A stretch of DNA of 47,262 nucleotides from Desulfobacteraceae bacterium. GTDB lineage: Bacteria; Desulfobacterota; Desulfobacteria; Desulfobacterales; Desulfosarcinaceae. Both the position numbers and the translations under genes were made by a program. This document shows, piece after piece, positions 31,592-40,388 of the stretch (position 1 is its first letter; each line of letters begins with the position of its first letter). The notes beneath the pieces are model-generated. The model worked only from the letters and a program-made list of their open reading frames with translations, had not been told where the DNA came from and did not search any database. The DNA lies in NCBI GenBank assembly GCA_024230435.1, contig JAAERL010000304.1:1-47262 (forward strand). Direction: 5' to 3'.

Positions 31592-33058
31592 TCAGGGTAT
31601 AAAATCAGGGATCAGCTCCATTGCATCGTAGCGCCTGCTGATCACATACTTAATAATTACCGTAAGATCATCTTTTCCAATGAGTTTGACCAGGCTGGGG
31701 TCCAATGAAAGGGATACGCGCATTTGACCGGATGACTCCAGTTTATTTAGCTGGACCTTACGGGTATAAATCGTGGACATGCGATTTAGCACTTCTTTTG
31801 ATCCTTCAAGGATACAATACTCGGGAATCAGCATAACACTCTCTATGAGCAATCCCTGAGGCAATGAGCCCACCCAATCCGCTTGTATCGGCACCTTCTT
31901 GGTCAACGGCATATCCAGCACCAATTCAACCGAAGCCGGTTCAATCCGGTTGAGTCTCACTCCCGGCGGCAGTACGATATTATGATCGCCAATTTTGAAT
32001 TTATTTTTACCGTTTACCGCCCTTCGCAGATCCAACTTTACCCGGACATGTTCCATTCGCATCGAACCCAACAATGCTGCAGATCCGCTTAGGTAAAGGC
32101 GTACGCTGTTGGCGGATGTGGACATAATCTGCATGCGCGAGTCCCGGTTTTGATATTCTAAGGGAACTTCCAGACTGGTCAGAGTTTTCATGCCTCTTGC
32201 AAAACTGAACCAAACACTGGCCATGCAAAAGATACAAACAGCCGCCGCGGTGACCAGTTCCCGCCTGTGGCGTTTTGCTGCCAGATCATCCGCAATAGGC
32301 GTTCCCAGGTGTTCATGAAGCAACTGTGCAAGGGATATATTATCAAGCACCGGCACAATTTTTGAGCTGTGAGCCACAATAACTTCGCCACGCTCTTCGG
32401 ACACTACGATAATCATGGCATCGGACTTTTCAGCCAATCCAACAGCCGCCCGATGGCGAGTGCCGAAATAGGCAGGCAAATCATCCCGGATGCTCAGAGG
32501 CAGGATACAGCCTACCCGGGTTACCCGTTCACCCAAAATTACCGCTGCGCCGTCATGGACGGGGTTCCCATTCCAGAAAATGGATACCAGCATTTCCCGG
32601 GACACCTGCCCGTTCCAGTTAACGCCCCCAAGCACTGTGTCTTCCGTATCTTCCTTGCCGGGTATTACTATGAGGGCCCCGGTTTTACAGCGGGCTAATT
32701 CATAAACCCCTTCAACAATGCTATCGACATGCGTGCGCTCTATTTTTTTAGGAAATCCCCACAATAACGCTTTCAAGTTCTGGGCTTGCAATACATTCCT
32801 GATTTCATTTCGGAAAACAATGATAATGATCAAGGCGGCGCCGGCAATGATACCCTGCACCGCCCAGCTTGTCACAATCAGTCCCAATCCTAACGCAATC
32901 CGTTGAAAGACCCACAACAATCCAATACCGGCGACAACACGAAACACATTCGTTCCACGCAACAGAATATAAAGCCTGAAAAGGATGTAACTGTTCAGCA
33001 ATACATCAATAATATCCTGCCAGCGAATACTCGTTAGAAATGAGATTATTCCGTTCAT
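31592..33058 (-). CDS. cdaA: CdaA-type diadenylate cyclase fused to a YbbR-like region
   Basis: A 488-residue membrane protein (ATG at 33058; an in-frame TTG lies six codons upstream, near a GGGG run). Three N-terminal membrane helices (about 15-85) precede a DisA_N diadenylate cyclase domain (about 95-255) with catalytic motifs HDGAAVIL (D169) and TRHRAAVGL (201-203). A fourth helix at about 277-298 leads into about 190 extracytoplasmic residues with at least two YbbR-like beta repeats (LEVPLEYQ and DMPLTKKVPIQ). It makes cyclic di-AMP, which usually controls osmolyte balance and wall growth. In Firmicutes the YbbR regulator CdaR is a separate protein; here it is in cis. Confidence 0.9.
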   Translation of the reverse strand: MNGIISFLTSIRWQDIIDVLLNSYILFRLYILLRGTNVFRVVAGIGLLWVFQRIALGLGLIVTSWAVQGIIAGAALIIIIVFRNEIRNVLQAQNLKALLWGFPKKIERTHVDSIVEGVYELARCKTGALIVIPGKEDTEDTVLGGVNWNGQVSREMLVSIFWNGNPVHDGAAVILGERVTRVGCILPLSIRDDLPAYFGTRHRAAVGLAEKSDAMIIVVSEERGEVIVAHSSKIVPVLDNISLAQLLHEHLGTPIADDLAAKRHRRELVTAAAVCIFCMASVWFSFARGMKTLTSLEVPLEYQNRDSRMQIMSTSANSVRLYLSGSAALLGSMRMEHVRVKLDLRRAVNGKNKFKIGDHNIVLPPGVRLNRIEPASVELVLDMPLTKKVPIQADWVGSLPQGLLIESVMLIPEYCILEGSKEVLNRMSTIYTRKVQLNKLESSGQMRVSLSLDPSLVKLIGKDDLTVIIKYVISRRYDAMELIPDFIP

Positions 33059-33339
33059 ACAAGTTACAAGCCCCAAAAGGCGTTATTGAAGAAAACAAAT
33101 TCTATGGACAAACATATAAACCGTTACTGAATATAGCGTGATGTACTGTTTGCAAAAACGGCATGCATCATCGGAATGTATCGCATCCTGAAAAATTCTG
33201 CCGGAATTTAAAAGTAATTCATCAAATACCTTGTTTGCAACCGCTCGTCTAACATACCACCTGCGATAAAAAAAGCATCACTGGCAGGTTGCAATGCCAC
33301 GTGCGGGTTAAAAGCTGAGAATACTGACATCATGCGGAT

Positions 33340-33744
33340 TTACCCGGTTACGCTGAAACGCAGGGTTTCGAGCAATAAGCCATCAGCACCCCATATCTCA
33401 ACGCGCCAAGGGCCCTTATCTGCTTCACGTAACTGGATGCTGCTGTAGGTAGCCCATCGGGGAGGCTTTAACAGCAAACGTTTGGTGGTCACCAATTTAT
33501 CGTAGCGATACCAACGATGAATTGTGTAAGTTGACCTTTGAATTTTATCAAATGACGTATAGCATGACAGCTTACCCAAACTTATCGGAAATACAACAGA
33601 AACATGAACCGGCTCAATTCCTTCAATGGATTCACACATCACGGCGCGGGTAAGAATCATACTGTTTGAGGCAGTGACAGGAGAAGCCATTATCAGAAAC
33701 ATGCAGATCAAAAATAAACATGCATATTTCAAATTCAATATCAT
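33340..33744 (-). CDS. Secreted DUF2914 domain protein
   Basis: A 134-residue protein with a signal peptide (cleavage near VTA/SNS, residue 25) and a single DUF2914 domain: RAVMCESIEG, IHRWYRYDKL, RWATYSS and GPWRVEIWGADG. The domain is an immunoglobulin-like or beta-sandwich fold of unknown role in the periplasm. It is upstream of the diadenylate cyclase in the same orientation, with 281 bases of non-coding sequence between them, in which I see no gene. The ribosome site is poor. Confidence 0.85.
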   Translation of the reverse strand: MILNLKYACLFLICMFLIMASPVTASNSMILTRAVMCESIEGIEPVHVSVVFPISLGKLSCYTSFDKIQRSTYTIHRWYRYDKLVTTKRLLLKPPRWATYSSIQLREADKGPWRVEIWGADGLLLETLRFSVTG

Positions 33745-33881
33745 TTGATCATTACTGTCAAAATCAGATTATTTTGCAAGCAAAAAAACAACTAATTTCG
33801 AAATATCGAAAAAAGGTTTGATCAGATTGTATATCGGAAAAAATGTGACCGGCAGGCACGAAACATTGACGCTGAAGTTAA

Positions 33882-34213
33882 CTATCTGGTACTGCGCAAT
33901 AATTCAGCGAGTGTTTTTTCTATAATGATTTCCTCCTGGGAGGAATTGTCATGTATCATCCTGATAATAGCTCTATCTACAACCCAACCAAATCCGAGTT
34001 CATCGAAAAATATGATTTCTTTAACTTGCATGAAAAAGTATTCCCCCTTATCTGCCATCCATTCGATATAGTGCCGGTCAATAATAAGCTGTCTGATAAG
34101 CTGTCTGAAAATCTTGTTAGCTTGATGCTTCACAAGTGTTATCGACCTTCGAACAAAATAACTTTAGATTTTTTTGTGGAGGCGGCATTGAAGGCAATCC
34201 TTTTATAAATCAT
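33882..34213 (-). pseudogene. Small ORF broken by a frameshift, unknown function
   Basis: From 34213 a frame reads MIYKRIAFNAASTKKSKVIL and stops at 34139. A second frame then continues with SITLVKHQANKIFRQLIRQL and reads coding-like to 33882, including IEWMADKGEYFFMQVKEI. Adding one base at the A/T4 run at 34155-34158 joins them into one ~110-residue protein. An alternative start at 34199 (MPPPQK, AAAAGG upstream) would need two corrections. As annotated, only 33882-34133 (83 residues from GTG) is open. It could be a decayed gene or a base-calling error. Confidence 0.4.
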
Positions 34214-34237
34214 TAATTTTCAGATGATTATAACCTG

Positions 34238-37200
34238 CTAAGACGATATGTTTTTAGGCATTATAATGCATTGGGAACTACGTCCATCGCACTTGATCGA
34301 CAAAGGCTCCGGCAAGTGCACATGACGCAAATAGGTTGATTCGAAAACTGCGGGAAACGTTTCAATCTGTTTCCAATGTAAAAAATCATTACCGGCTTGG
34401 GAAATGGTCAGATAAGGAATCGCCTGTGTACTGATTTGCTGAAAAAAATGGGACCCTTGGGAGGCGTCGGCGTTAAGTTCGGGTATGCGCAATTCGACAA
34501 TGGCTCCGGCGCCGCTGATGTCATCCCATTTGACAGGTATTCCCAGCCAACGGTCAAAGCTTCCCCATCGTCCCGGACCAATAAGCAAATACGGGGCTTG
34601 CGCCGATTTCAAAATCGCGTTCAGTTTTCTGATTCCCGCTGCCATTTCAATGGTTTTTGAAATATCAAATGTATCGAGTTTAACATAAACGATATCGAAC
34701 ATGCGCTCATTTTTCCCATGCCCAAGAGCCTGGGCCGAATAACAAACCGCATTTGCTTTATCTTCATCAAGGATTTCCACTTCCAATGGATCGCTATCGG
34801 ACATCGGGCGTATCTGTAAAATGTTAAATTCGGCAGGCTGCTTCGCGCCTTTTCCAAGGTTAACGGCAAACTCAATTTCCACATTACAGCCCAGCCCCTT
34901 GCGGCCGATCTCCAGCAGATCCGTTATCAGCTCTGCCAAGGGAAAAGTGGTGTGTTTCAAAACGGATGCAAAGGTTACCAGCTTTGTTCCCGATGCTGTG
35001 CCGGAATCCCGGATACGGTCCTCTTGGGCAATGTAGGTGCTGGTCAGCTCCATGACCGGCTCCTCGCTTAGTGCATCGGCAATGTTCCGGCACGCCAGAT
35101 CGTAAAGACCGTCTTTACCCGAAGATGCATCAGTTAGTTCCATAGCAAGCGCATAAAACTGTTGCTGGGCATTGGCCAGAATATCCTCAGTTTTGGAAAA
35201 ATCAGGCAACATTTTTGGGTACTTGGGACAAAAGCGCAAGCCGCCCGCGCCAGAATCGATAATTGTGCCGAATCCCAAAGCGATCTTGCACATGCCGTCC
35301 TCAGGCTCAATGTTACCAATCGGATAATAATTCTGGGACCTGGCCAGGCCGGAAATCGATGGATAAAAATAACCATCGTGGCAACGGCCAGTAATTTGCT
35401 GAATCATTACGCCCATTGTCTCCTTACGATGCAAAAATGCGGTGGAGCGTGTAAACCGCCGCGGCAAATCAAACCAGGTGGACGCATAAACCATCTTAAT
35501 TGCCCGGACAAGAGATTGCAGGCGCTGATGATCATCCGGATGGTTATTGGCTATCATATAGGTCTTGTACAATCCAGCCAAAGGCTGGTGGTGAGCATCT
35601 TCAAGCAAACTTGAAGAGCGTACCGATAACGGATAACGCACCTGATCCAGATAGGCTTTCAAATCGGAAACAATCTGTCCGGGCATCCGGGCATCTAAAA
35701 AAGCCGCCTGAACCTTTTCATCTGTAGATGCTTCGTCTAAAAAATCATTAAGACGATTTTCGGAGACAAATTGATCAAATCCGGTGGTTGTAATCACCAG
35801 CGTGCGTGGAATCTGAACCGAAATTTCTTTGTATTTCTCGTAAAAACCCGGAGATTGCCGTAATAAGTTGGCTACAAAAGCCAGCCCTCGGGCTTTGCCA
35901 CCCAAGGACCCTGGACCGATCTTGACAAAATCGGCAATTCCCGGATCAAAATACCTGGCGTTGAACTGGATCACAACGCCTTTCTGACGCCACTTGCGCA
36001 GGCTGTGTATACTGGCGGTTAAAAACTGGCGTATGGCTTCAATATCCGGGAAATCAGATACTTGCAATTTACGCAAACGCGATGCCAGAACAATTTCAGA
36101 ACGGGCCATGATCCAATTGGAAAACCTGTTGCGCAAAGCGTGATAGAGCAACGACTCATCGGGGATCATTGGCAAGATGATCTCTAACTGCCTTAAATTT
36201 GAAGCTCTGGCTATTTCTGATCCATCCGGGTTGCGGAACACGAAATCGCCAAATCCCAAATTATTGAGAAAAAAGTTGCGCAGCTCGGTAAATAGGTCGG
36301 GTGAATTTTTATCTAAAAACTTTGCCGGAATCTGTTCGGCTTTGGTCCTGTTTTCCGGTTCCGAACTGAGCAAAAGCAACGGCAAATCCCTAATCGTATC
36401 TTTTATTTTAAGTAACAATTGATAACCGGCGTCAGCGCAGATAGCCTCGCTTTTTGGAAACCGGGTGTCGGACACCACCCCGAATAAAAAGCTATGGTAA
36501 CGCTCGTATAATTGCATAGCTTTTTCATAGGTATCAGCCACCAGAATCTTGGGCCGCGCCCGCATCTTAAGCAACCGGTGTTCCTCGTTCAAGCTTTCTT
36601 CCAATACCGCCTGGGTCTGGTTAACAACTTGCCTGTACATCAACGGCAAAAAATAGGACTTGTAAAGGGGCGAATCTTCAACCAGAATAATCACACGCAC
36701 TTGAGCCCGCTGAGTGTCGTTTTCCACATTCAGCCGGTCTTCAACATTTTTAACGATGGCCAGCAGCAGTTCCGCATCTCCGGACCATACAAATACCTCA
36801 TCGATGCCGGAAATATCCTTGTTTGTAGGCAATGGGAACAGCCCCTCTAAGCTGTGGGCAAGCAAAATCACCGGCAACTCGGGTTCAATCGCTTTGATGG
36901 TCCGGCCAAACTCAAAGGGGTCCGTATCTTCCAAGTGGGGCATGGTGATAACCAGATCGAAATTTTCGGTTTTCAACAATTCCAATGCGCGCCTCGTATT
37001 GTCAACATGGGTCAAGCGCGGCGGGCGGCTCAGATTAAGGCCGTGATATTCATTTATGATTTTAGACGCCAGGGAACCGTCTTCTTCTAAAATGTAGGCA
37101 TCATAAGCACTGGCCACCAGCATGATTTCCGATACTTTATTGGCCATCAGCTCATGGAAGACTTTAAAATGGGTGTCGAATTCACACGCCATATAACTTA

Positions 37201-37282
37201 ATTTAGGATTTAATGGGTCAGATTTCATTTCATCAGTACTGAATTGTTTGGCAGGCCTGTTATTGGCCAATTTATCTCTCAT
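34238..37282 (-). CDS. PEP synthase-like ATP-binding protein with two receiver-like domains
   Basis: A 1014-residue cytoplasmic protein. Residues about 50-330 contain two receiver-like segments (ENFDLVITMPHLEDTDPFEFG, then QVRVIILVEDSPLYKSYF) with parts of the aspartate pocket. A PPDK_N/PEP-utiliser N-terminal domain (PF01326) spans about 440-860, shown by GSLGGKARGLAFV, YPLSVRSSSLLEDAHHQP and a metal-binding EIEFAVN/ILQIRPM end. The phosphohistidine swivel domain and PEP-binding barrel of true PEP synthase are absent, so it probably binds and transfers phosphate to an unknown partner. The start is uncertain: no ribosome site precedes this ATG. Confidence 0.83.
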   Translation of the reverse strand: MRDKLANNRPAKQFSTDEMKSDPLNPKLSYMACEFDTHFKVFHELMANKVSEIMLVASAYDAYILEEDGSLASKIINEYHGLNLSRPPRLTHVDNTRRALELLKTENFDLVITMPHLEDTDPFEFGRTIKAIEPELPVILLAHSLEGLFPLPTNKDISGIDEVFVWSGDAELLLAIVKNVEDRLNVENDTQRAQVRVIILVEDSPLYKSYFLPLMYRQVVNQTQAVLEESLNEEHRLLKMRARPKILVADTYEKAMQLYERYHSFLFGVVSDTRFPKSEAICADAGYQLLLKIKDTIRDLPLLLLSSEPENRTKAEQIPAKFLDKNSPDLFTELRNFFLNNLGFGDFVFRNPDGSEIARASNLRQLEIILPMIPDESLLYHALRNRFSNWIMARSEIVLASRLRKLQVSDFPDIEAIRQFLTASIHSLRKWRQKGVVIQFNARYFDPGIADFVKIGPGSLGGKARGLAFVANLLRQSPGFYEKYKEISVQIPRTLVITTTGFDQFVSENRLNDFLDEASTDEKVQAAFLDARMPGQIVSDLKAYLDQVRYPLSVRSSSLLEDAHHQPLAGLYKTYMIANNHPDDHQRLQSLVRAIKMVYASTWFDLPRRFTRSTAFLHRKETMGVMIQQITGRCHDGYFYPSISGLARSQNYYPIGNIEPEDGMCKIALGFGTIIDSGAGGLRFCPKYPKMLPDFSKTEDILANAQQQFYALAMELTDASSGKDGLYDLACRNIADALSEEPVMELTSTYIAQEDRIRDSGTASGTKLVTFASVLKHTTFPLAELITDLLEIGRKGLGCNVEIEFAVNLGKGAKQPAEFNILQIRPMSDSDPLEVEILDEDKANAVCYSAQALGHGKNERMFDIVYVKLDTFDISKTIEMAAGIRKLNAILKSAQAPYLLIGPGRWGSFDRWLGIPVKWDDISGAGAIVELRIPELNADASQGSHFFQQISTQAIPYLTISQAGNDFLHWKQIETFPAVFESTYLRHVHLPEPLSIKCDGRSSQCIIMPKNISS

Positions 37283-37342
37283 CGAAAAAAAAAATATGAT
37301 TTAGGTTAATGACCTCGAAACGCTTTTGCAAGGAGAAAACAA

Positions 37343-38680
37343 ATGCACTTGCCGGATGATAACCACAGCTCTAAGGCACACTATAAAAACATATTCGGCT
37401 GGGCAATTTATGACTGGGCAAATTCAGCGTTTGCCACAACGGTAATGGCCGGATTTTTCCCGATTTTTTTTAAACAGTACTGGAACCACGGGGTTGACGC
37501 TACGGTAAGCACGGCACGCCTTGGTCTGGGCAACGCAGCAGCCAGCCTCGTGGTGGCCCTGATGGCTCCGATTATGGGCGCCATTGCGGACAGCAGCGGA
37601 AAACGCAAACACTTTCTGATCAGCTTCACCTACTTGGGCGTTCTGATGACAGCAGCCCTGACGCTGATTCCTCAAGGACAATGGGCCACCGCCATTGCCG
37701 TTTATATACTCGGAATTATAGGTTATTCCGGGGCGGTGGTCTTTTACGACTCCCTTTTACCTCACATCGCCCCGGCAGACAAGCTCGATCAGGTTTCAAG
37801 CCTGGGTTATGCGTTGGGTTATTTAGGCGGCGGCTTGCTGTTCGCCTTTAATGTATTTATGACCCTGAAACCCGCCATGTTCGGACTGGCTAACTCGGGC
37901 CAGGCGGTAAGAATTTCCTTTGCTACGGTGGCCGTCTGGTGGGCAGGGTTCACCCTGATAACCATTCTATGGCTGCCAGCAGACCCCAAAGGGTCCAAAA
38001 TGCCCTTCACACAACAGATCAAAGACGGATGGCGTCAGTTTATCAACACGTTCAAAAAAATATCCCGCCAAAAAACTATTTTTATCTTTTTATTGGCTTA
38101 TTGGTGCTACATCGATGGTGTGGACACCATCGTGCGCATGGCAGTGGATTATGGCATCAGCTTGGGCTTTGAATCCAACGATTTGATCACAGCCCTGTTG
38201 ATTACACAGTTTGTAGGTTTCCCATCCGCCATTTTTTTCGGTTTTTTGGGCAAACGTTGGGGAGTGCGCCGCAGTATTTACCTTGCCCTTGTTATTTATA
38301 TTGGCATCACGCTTTGGGGCGCCAGCATGAAACAGGTATCCGAATTTTATTTGCTGGCGGTAGCGATCGGCCTGGTTCAAGGTGGTATCCAGGCCCTGAG
38401 CCGGTCTTATTTCGCCCGGCTGATTCCTCTGGAATGGAGCGCTGAATATTTTGGTTTTTATAACATGCTGGGAAAATTCGCAGCCATTATAGGCCCAACC
38501 CTGATGGCAATTACCGGCCTTGCAGCCAAACGTATCTTAATGCCCCCGGAGCCGTCCGCAGAACAAATCCGGCAAATCAGCCTAACAGCCAGCCGCACCG
38601 GTATCGTTTCCGTATTATTGCTTTTTATCATCGGCGGCGTGCTTTTTTATTTCGCCAAGGAAGAAAAAATTCAAAAGTAG
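37343..38680 (+). CDS. MFS transporter, UMF1 (Atg22-like) family
   Basis: A 445-residue, about 12-helix inner-membrane transporter. The N-terminal WAIYDWANSAFATTVMAGFF is the UMF1/Atg22 signature, followed by the loop APIMGAIADSSGKRKHF. In yeast Atg22 exports amino acids from the vacuole; bacterial substrates are unknown. AAGGAG lies seven bases before the ATG. It diverges from the PPDK_N-like gene (60-base spacer), but no partner gene follows. Confidence 0.9.
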   Translation: MHLPDDNHSSKAHYKNIFGWAIYDWANSAFATTVMAGFFPIFFKQYWNHGVDATVSTARLGLGNAAASLVVALMAPIMGAIADSSGKRKHFLISFTYLGVLMTAALTLIPQGQWATAIAVYILGIIGYSGAVVFYDSLLPHIAPADKLDQVSSLGYALGYLGGGLLFAFNVFMTLKPAMFGLANSGQAVRISFATVAVWWAGFTLITILWLPADPKGSKMPFTQQIKDGWRQFINTFKKISRQKTIFIFLLAYWCYIDGVDTIVRMAVDYGISLGFESNDLITALLITQFVGFPSAIFFGFLGKRWGVRRSIYLALVIYIGITLWGASMKQVSEFYLLAVAIGLVQGGIQALSRSYFARLIPLEWSAEYFGFYNMLGKFAAIIGPTLMAITGLAAKRILMPPEPSAEQIRQISLTASRTGIVSVLLLFIIGGVLFYFAKEEKIQK

Positions 38681-38848
38681 CCATACCTCCGCAATTTTAC
38701 AAATTATCAATTAATTGAAGAACTTGGATATGATACTCAGGTTGCAGTTTCACTACTGTGAATCCGCCACAATATATCCGCCCAACCACTTATATTCTAT
38801 TTGCACTTAGGATGGTGTATTATCATATGATGTAGTCTATCTAATGTT

Positions 38849-38905
38849 GAAGGATACGATATGCCATGATAGACTGACGAAGGATTCGATATGCGATGAT
38901 AAACT
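38849..38905 (+). repeat. Two-copy 27-base direct repeat, period 30
   Basis: GAAGGATACGATATGCCATG (38849 on) and GAAGGATTCGATATGCGATG (38879 on) differ at three positions. The rest of the ~300-base spacer between the MFS and B-box genes shows no gene. Confidence 0.65.
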
Positions 38906-38978
38906 TAAGAATCAACCAAGAAAGGAGACGGTGTTTGCTTTGCTGCATAAATGCCAGAGCCTGCCCACCGAATTTTAG

Positions 38979-39851
38979 ATGAAGATCAACTGCTCCAAAC
39001 ATCCGAATCAACAAGTTCTATGCAATTGCACGAAATGTGGTGCGCCATTATGTTCCAACTGTGTTACAAAACAGTATCACGGAACTGAAAATAGGCAACT
39101 ATATTACGTATGCCCTAATTGCAGCACAAACATGAGCGAACCGGAAATTATAGACGCTATTGTCCCTTTCTGGTTACGCATCACCCATTTTTTGAGCTAT
39201 CCATTCAAATCCAAACACGCCATGATCATGATTGCAGGCGTCGGCCTGCTGTCATCATTGAGCCTTTATCTGGGCCTGCTCGGCTTGTTTGCCAGCTTTC
39301 TGATGCCGGTAATCATGCTCAAATACTCATTTGAAGCTTTACAGGCAACTTGCACCGGGGATTTTAGTCCGCCTCACGCGGGCAAAGATGTGATTGTCAA
39401 TGATATTTATTTGATTTATAAACAATTCTTCTTATTTGTCATGCTCATTGTTGCTTATGTGGCAATCATCAAACCCATGGGTCCTATTGTCAGCATTTTT
39501 ATTTTACTGATATTTTTCCTCATCCTGCCGGCCATGGTGATTGTCCTGATTTTAAAAGACAGCTTATTTCAGGCCATTAATCCGTTAGTTTTATTCAAGA
39601 CGGCGCAACGCATCGGGCCGCCTTATCTTCTGGTGTTTTGTTTCGCGGCCCTGCTCTACATCGCGCCATTGATTATCGGAGGCTATATCATTGGTAATCT
39701 GCCGGCATTTTTTTATACTTTTGTGACCGGCATGGCCAAAAACTACTACATACTGGCAATGTACAATCTGCTGGGATATGTCATTTTGCAATATCAAAAA
39801 AAGCTGAATTACGCTGTAGATTTGAGTAGCTTTCTGGATAAAACGAGCTGA
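38979..39851 (+). CDS. B-box-type zinc-finger multi-pass membrane protein
   Basis: A 290-residue protein. The first 48 residues form a B-box-like treble-clef zinc site: CSKHPNQQVLCNCTKCG, then CSNCVTKQYH and CPNC. It is followed by about six membrane helices (about 80-275), resembling the Yip1/DUF4013 kind of polytopic domain but not confidently assigned. A bacterial B-box is usually a small zinc-binding protein-contact module. The ATG directly follows a TAG and has no good ribosome site (AAAGGAG is 55 bases away), so the start could be misplaced. Function unknown. Confidence 0.75.
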   Translation: MKINCSKHPNQQVLCNCTKCGAPLCSNCVTKQYHGTENRQLYYVCPNCSTNMSEPEIIDAIVPFWLRITHFLSYPFKSKHAMIMIAGVGLLSSLSLYLGLLGLFASFLMPVIMLKYSFEALQATCTGDFSPPHAGKDVIVNDIYLIYKQFFLFVMLIVAYVAIIKPMGPIVSIFILLIFFLILPAMVIVLILKDSLFQAINPLVLFKTAQRIGPPYLLVFCFAALLYIAPLIIGGYIIGNLPAFFYTFVTGMAKNYYILAMYNLLGYVILQYQKKLNYAVDLSSFLDKTS

Positions 39852-39888
39852 TTGCTTCCGCAAAACAATTGCCGGAAATTCTTGGCAT

Positions 39889-39989
39889 GCCAAAGTTTGC
39901 ATACTTAACGTATTCGCACCTTTGGCATAACGCACAAGACTGGAAAAAAGACATGCAAGATGGTATATTATTTAACTGCAAATCGCCTA
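39889..39989 (-). repeat. Palindromic repeat family A, half copy 6
   Basis: Only the arm running (on the minus strand) from AGGCGATTTGCAGTTAAA through ATACCATCTTGCATGTC to GTATGCAAACTTTGGC is present. The other arm is missing. Its AGGCGATTTG end overlaps the stop of the gene ending at 39987. Confidence 0.8.
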
Positions 39990-40382
39990 AATATCCAGTC
40001 TGACCCAACGCGTACAATAACGGTTAGCGGCTTCGAGCAACTTTCGCGGATTGCCGGAACTATTGCTCAATACGGTTAAATTCCCGGCAGCTGTCCGGCA
40101 AATAACCATGCCCTTTTCAAGAATCATTGATTCGCCGGCTTTTACAATTTGCAGTTTTCCGTTAATTTGACCGGGTGTATAGTCACCGTCTTCATACTGA
40201 TAGAGAGCCATTTGCCCTAAGGCATGAAATTCATGCTTGCTCTGGCCGGTTTGCTCACGCGCCTTGCAGCGAATATGCCCCGGTTCGGTCAACGCAGGTT
40301 CAGGAACAATGATCACACACGCACAATCAGCCAGCAACCTGTTGCCGTTATAAATCTCCAAAGTCACATCATAGCCTTTCAT
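39987..40382 (-). CDS. Unknown 131-residue protein, coupled to the large gene upstream
   Basis: A cytoplasmic protein starting MKGYDVTLEIYNGNRLLADC, mainly beta-stranded in appearance and ending ANRYCTRWVRLDI. It starts six bases after the stop of the 755-residue gene. The junction contains a tandem ATGAAAGGCT sequence that offers an AAAGG ribosome site, which suggests coupled translation. No family recognised; a partner or regulator of the large protein is the natural guess. Its stop lies at the edge of the half repeat A. Confidence 0.68.
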   Translation of the reverse strand: MKGYDVTLEIYNGNRLLADCACVIIVPEPALTEPGHIRCKAREQTGQSKHEFHALGQMALYQYEDGDYTPGQINGKLQIVKAGESMILEKGMVICRTAAGNLTVLSNSSGNPRKLLEAANRYCTRWVRLDI

Positions 40383-40388
40383 AGCCTT

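Noticed and set aside
33951-34208. 85-residue plus-strand ORF opposite the broken small gene
   Set aside because: No ribosome site was found and the minus-strand frames show the more protein-like sequence; not fully excluded.
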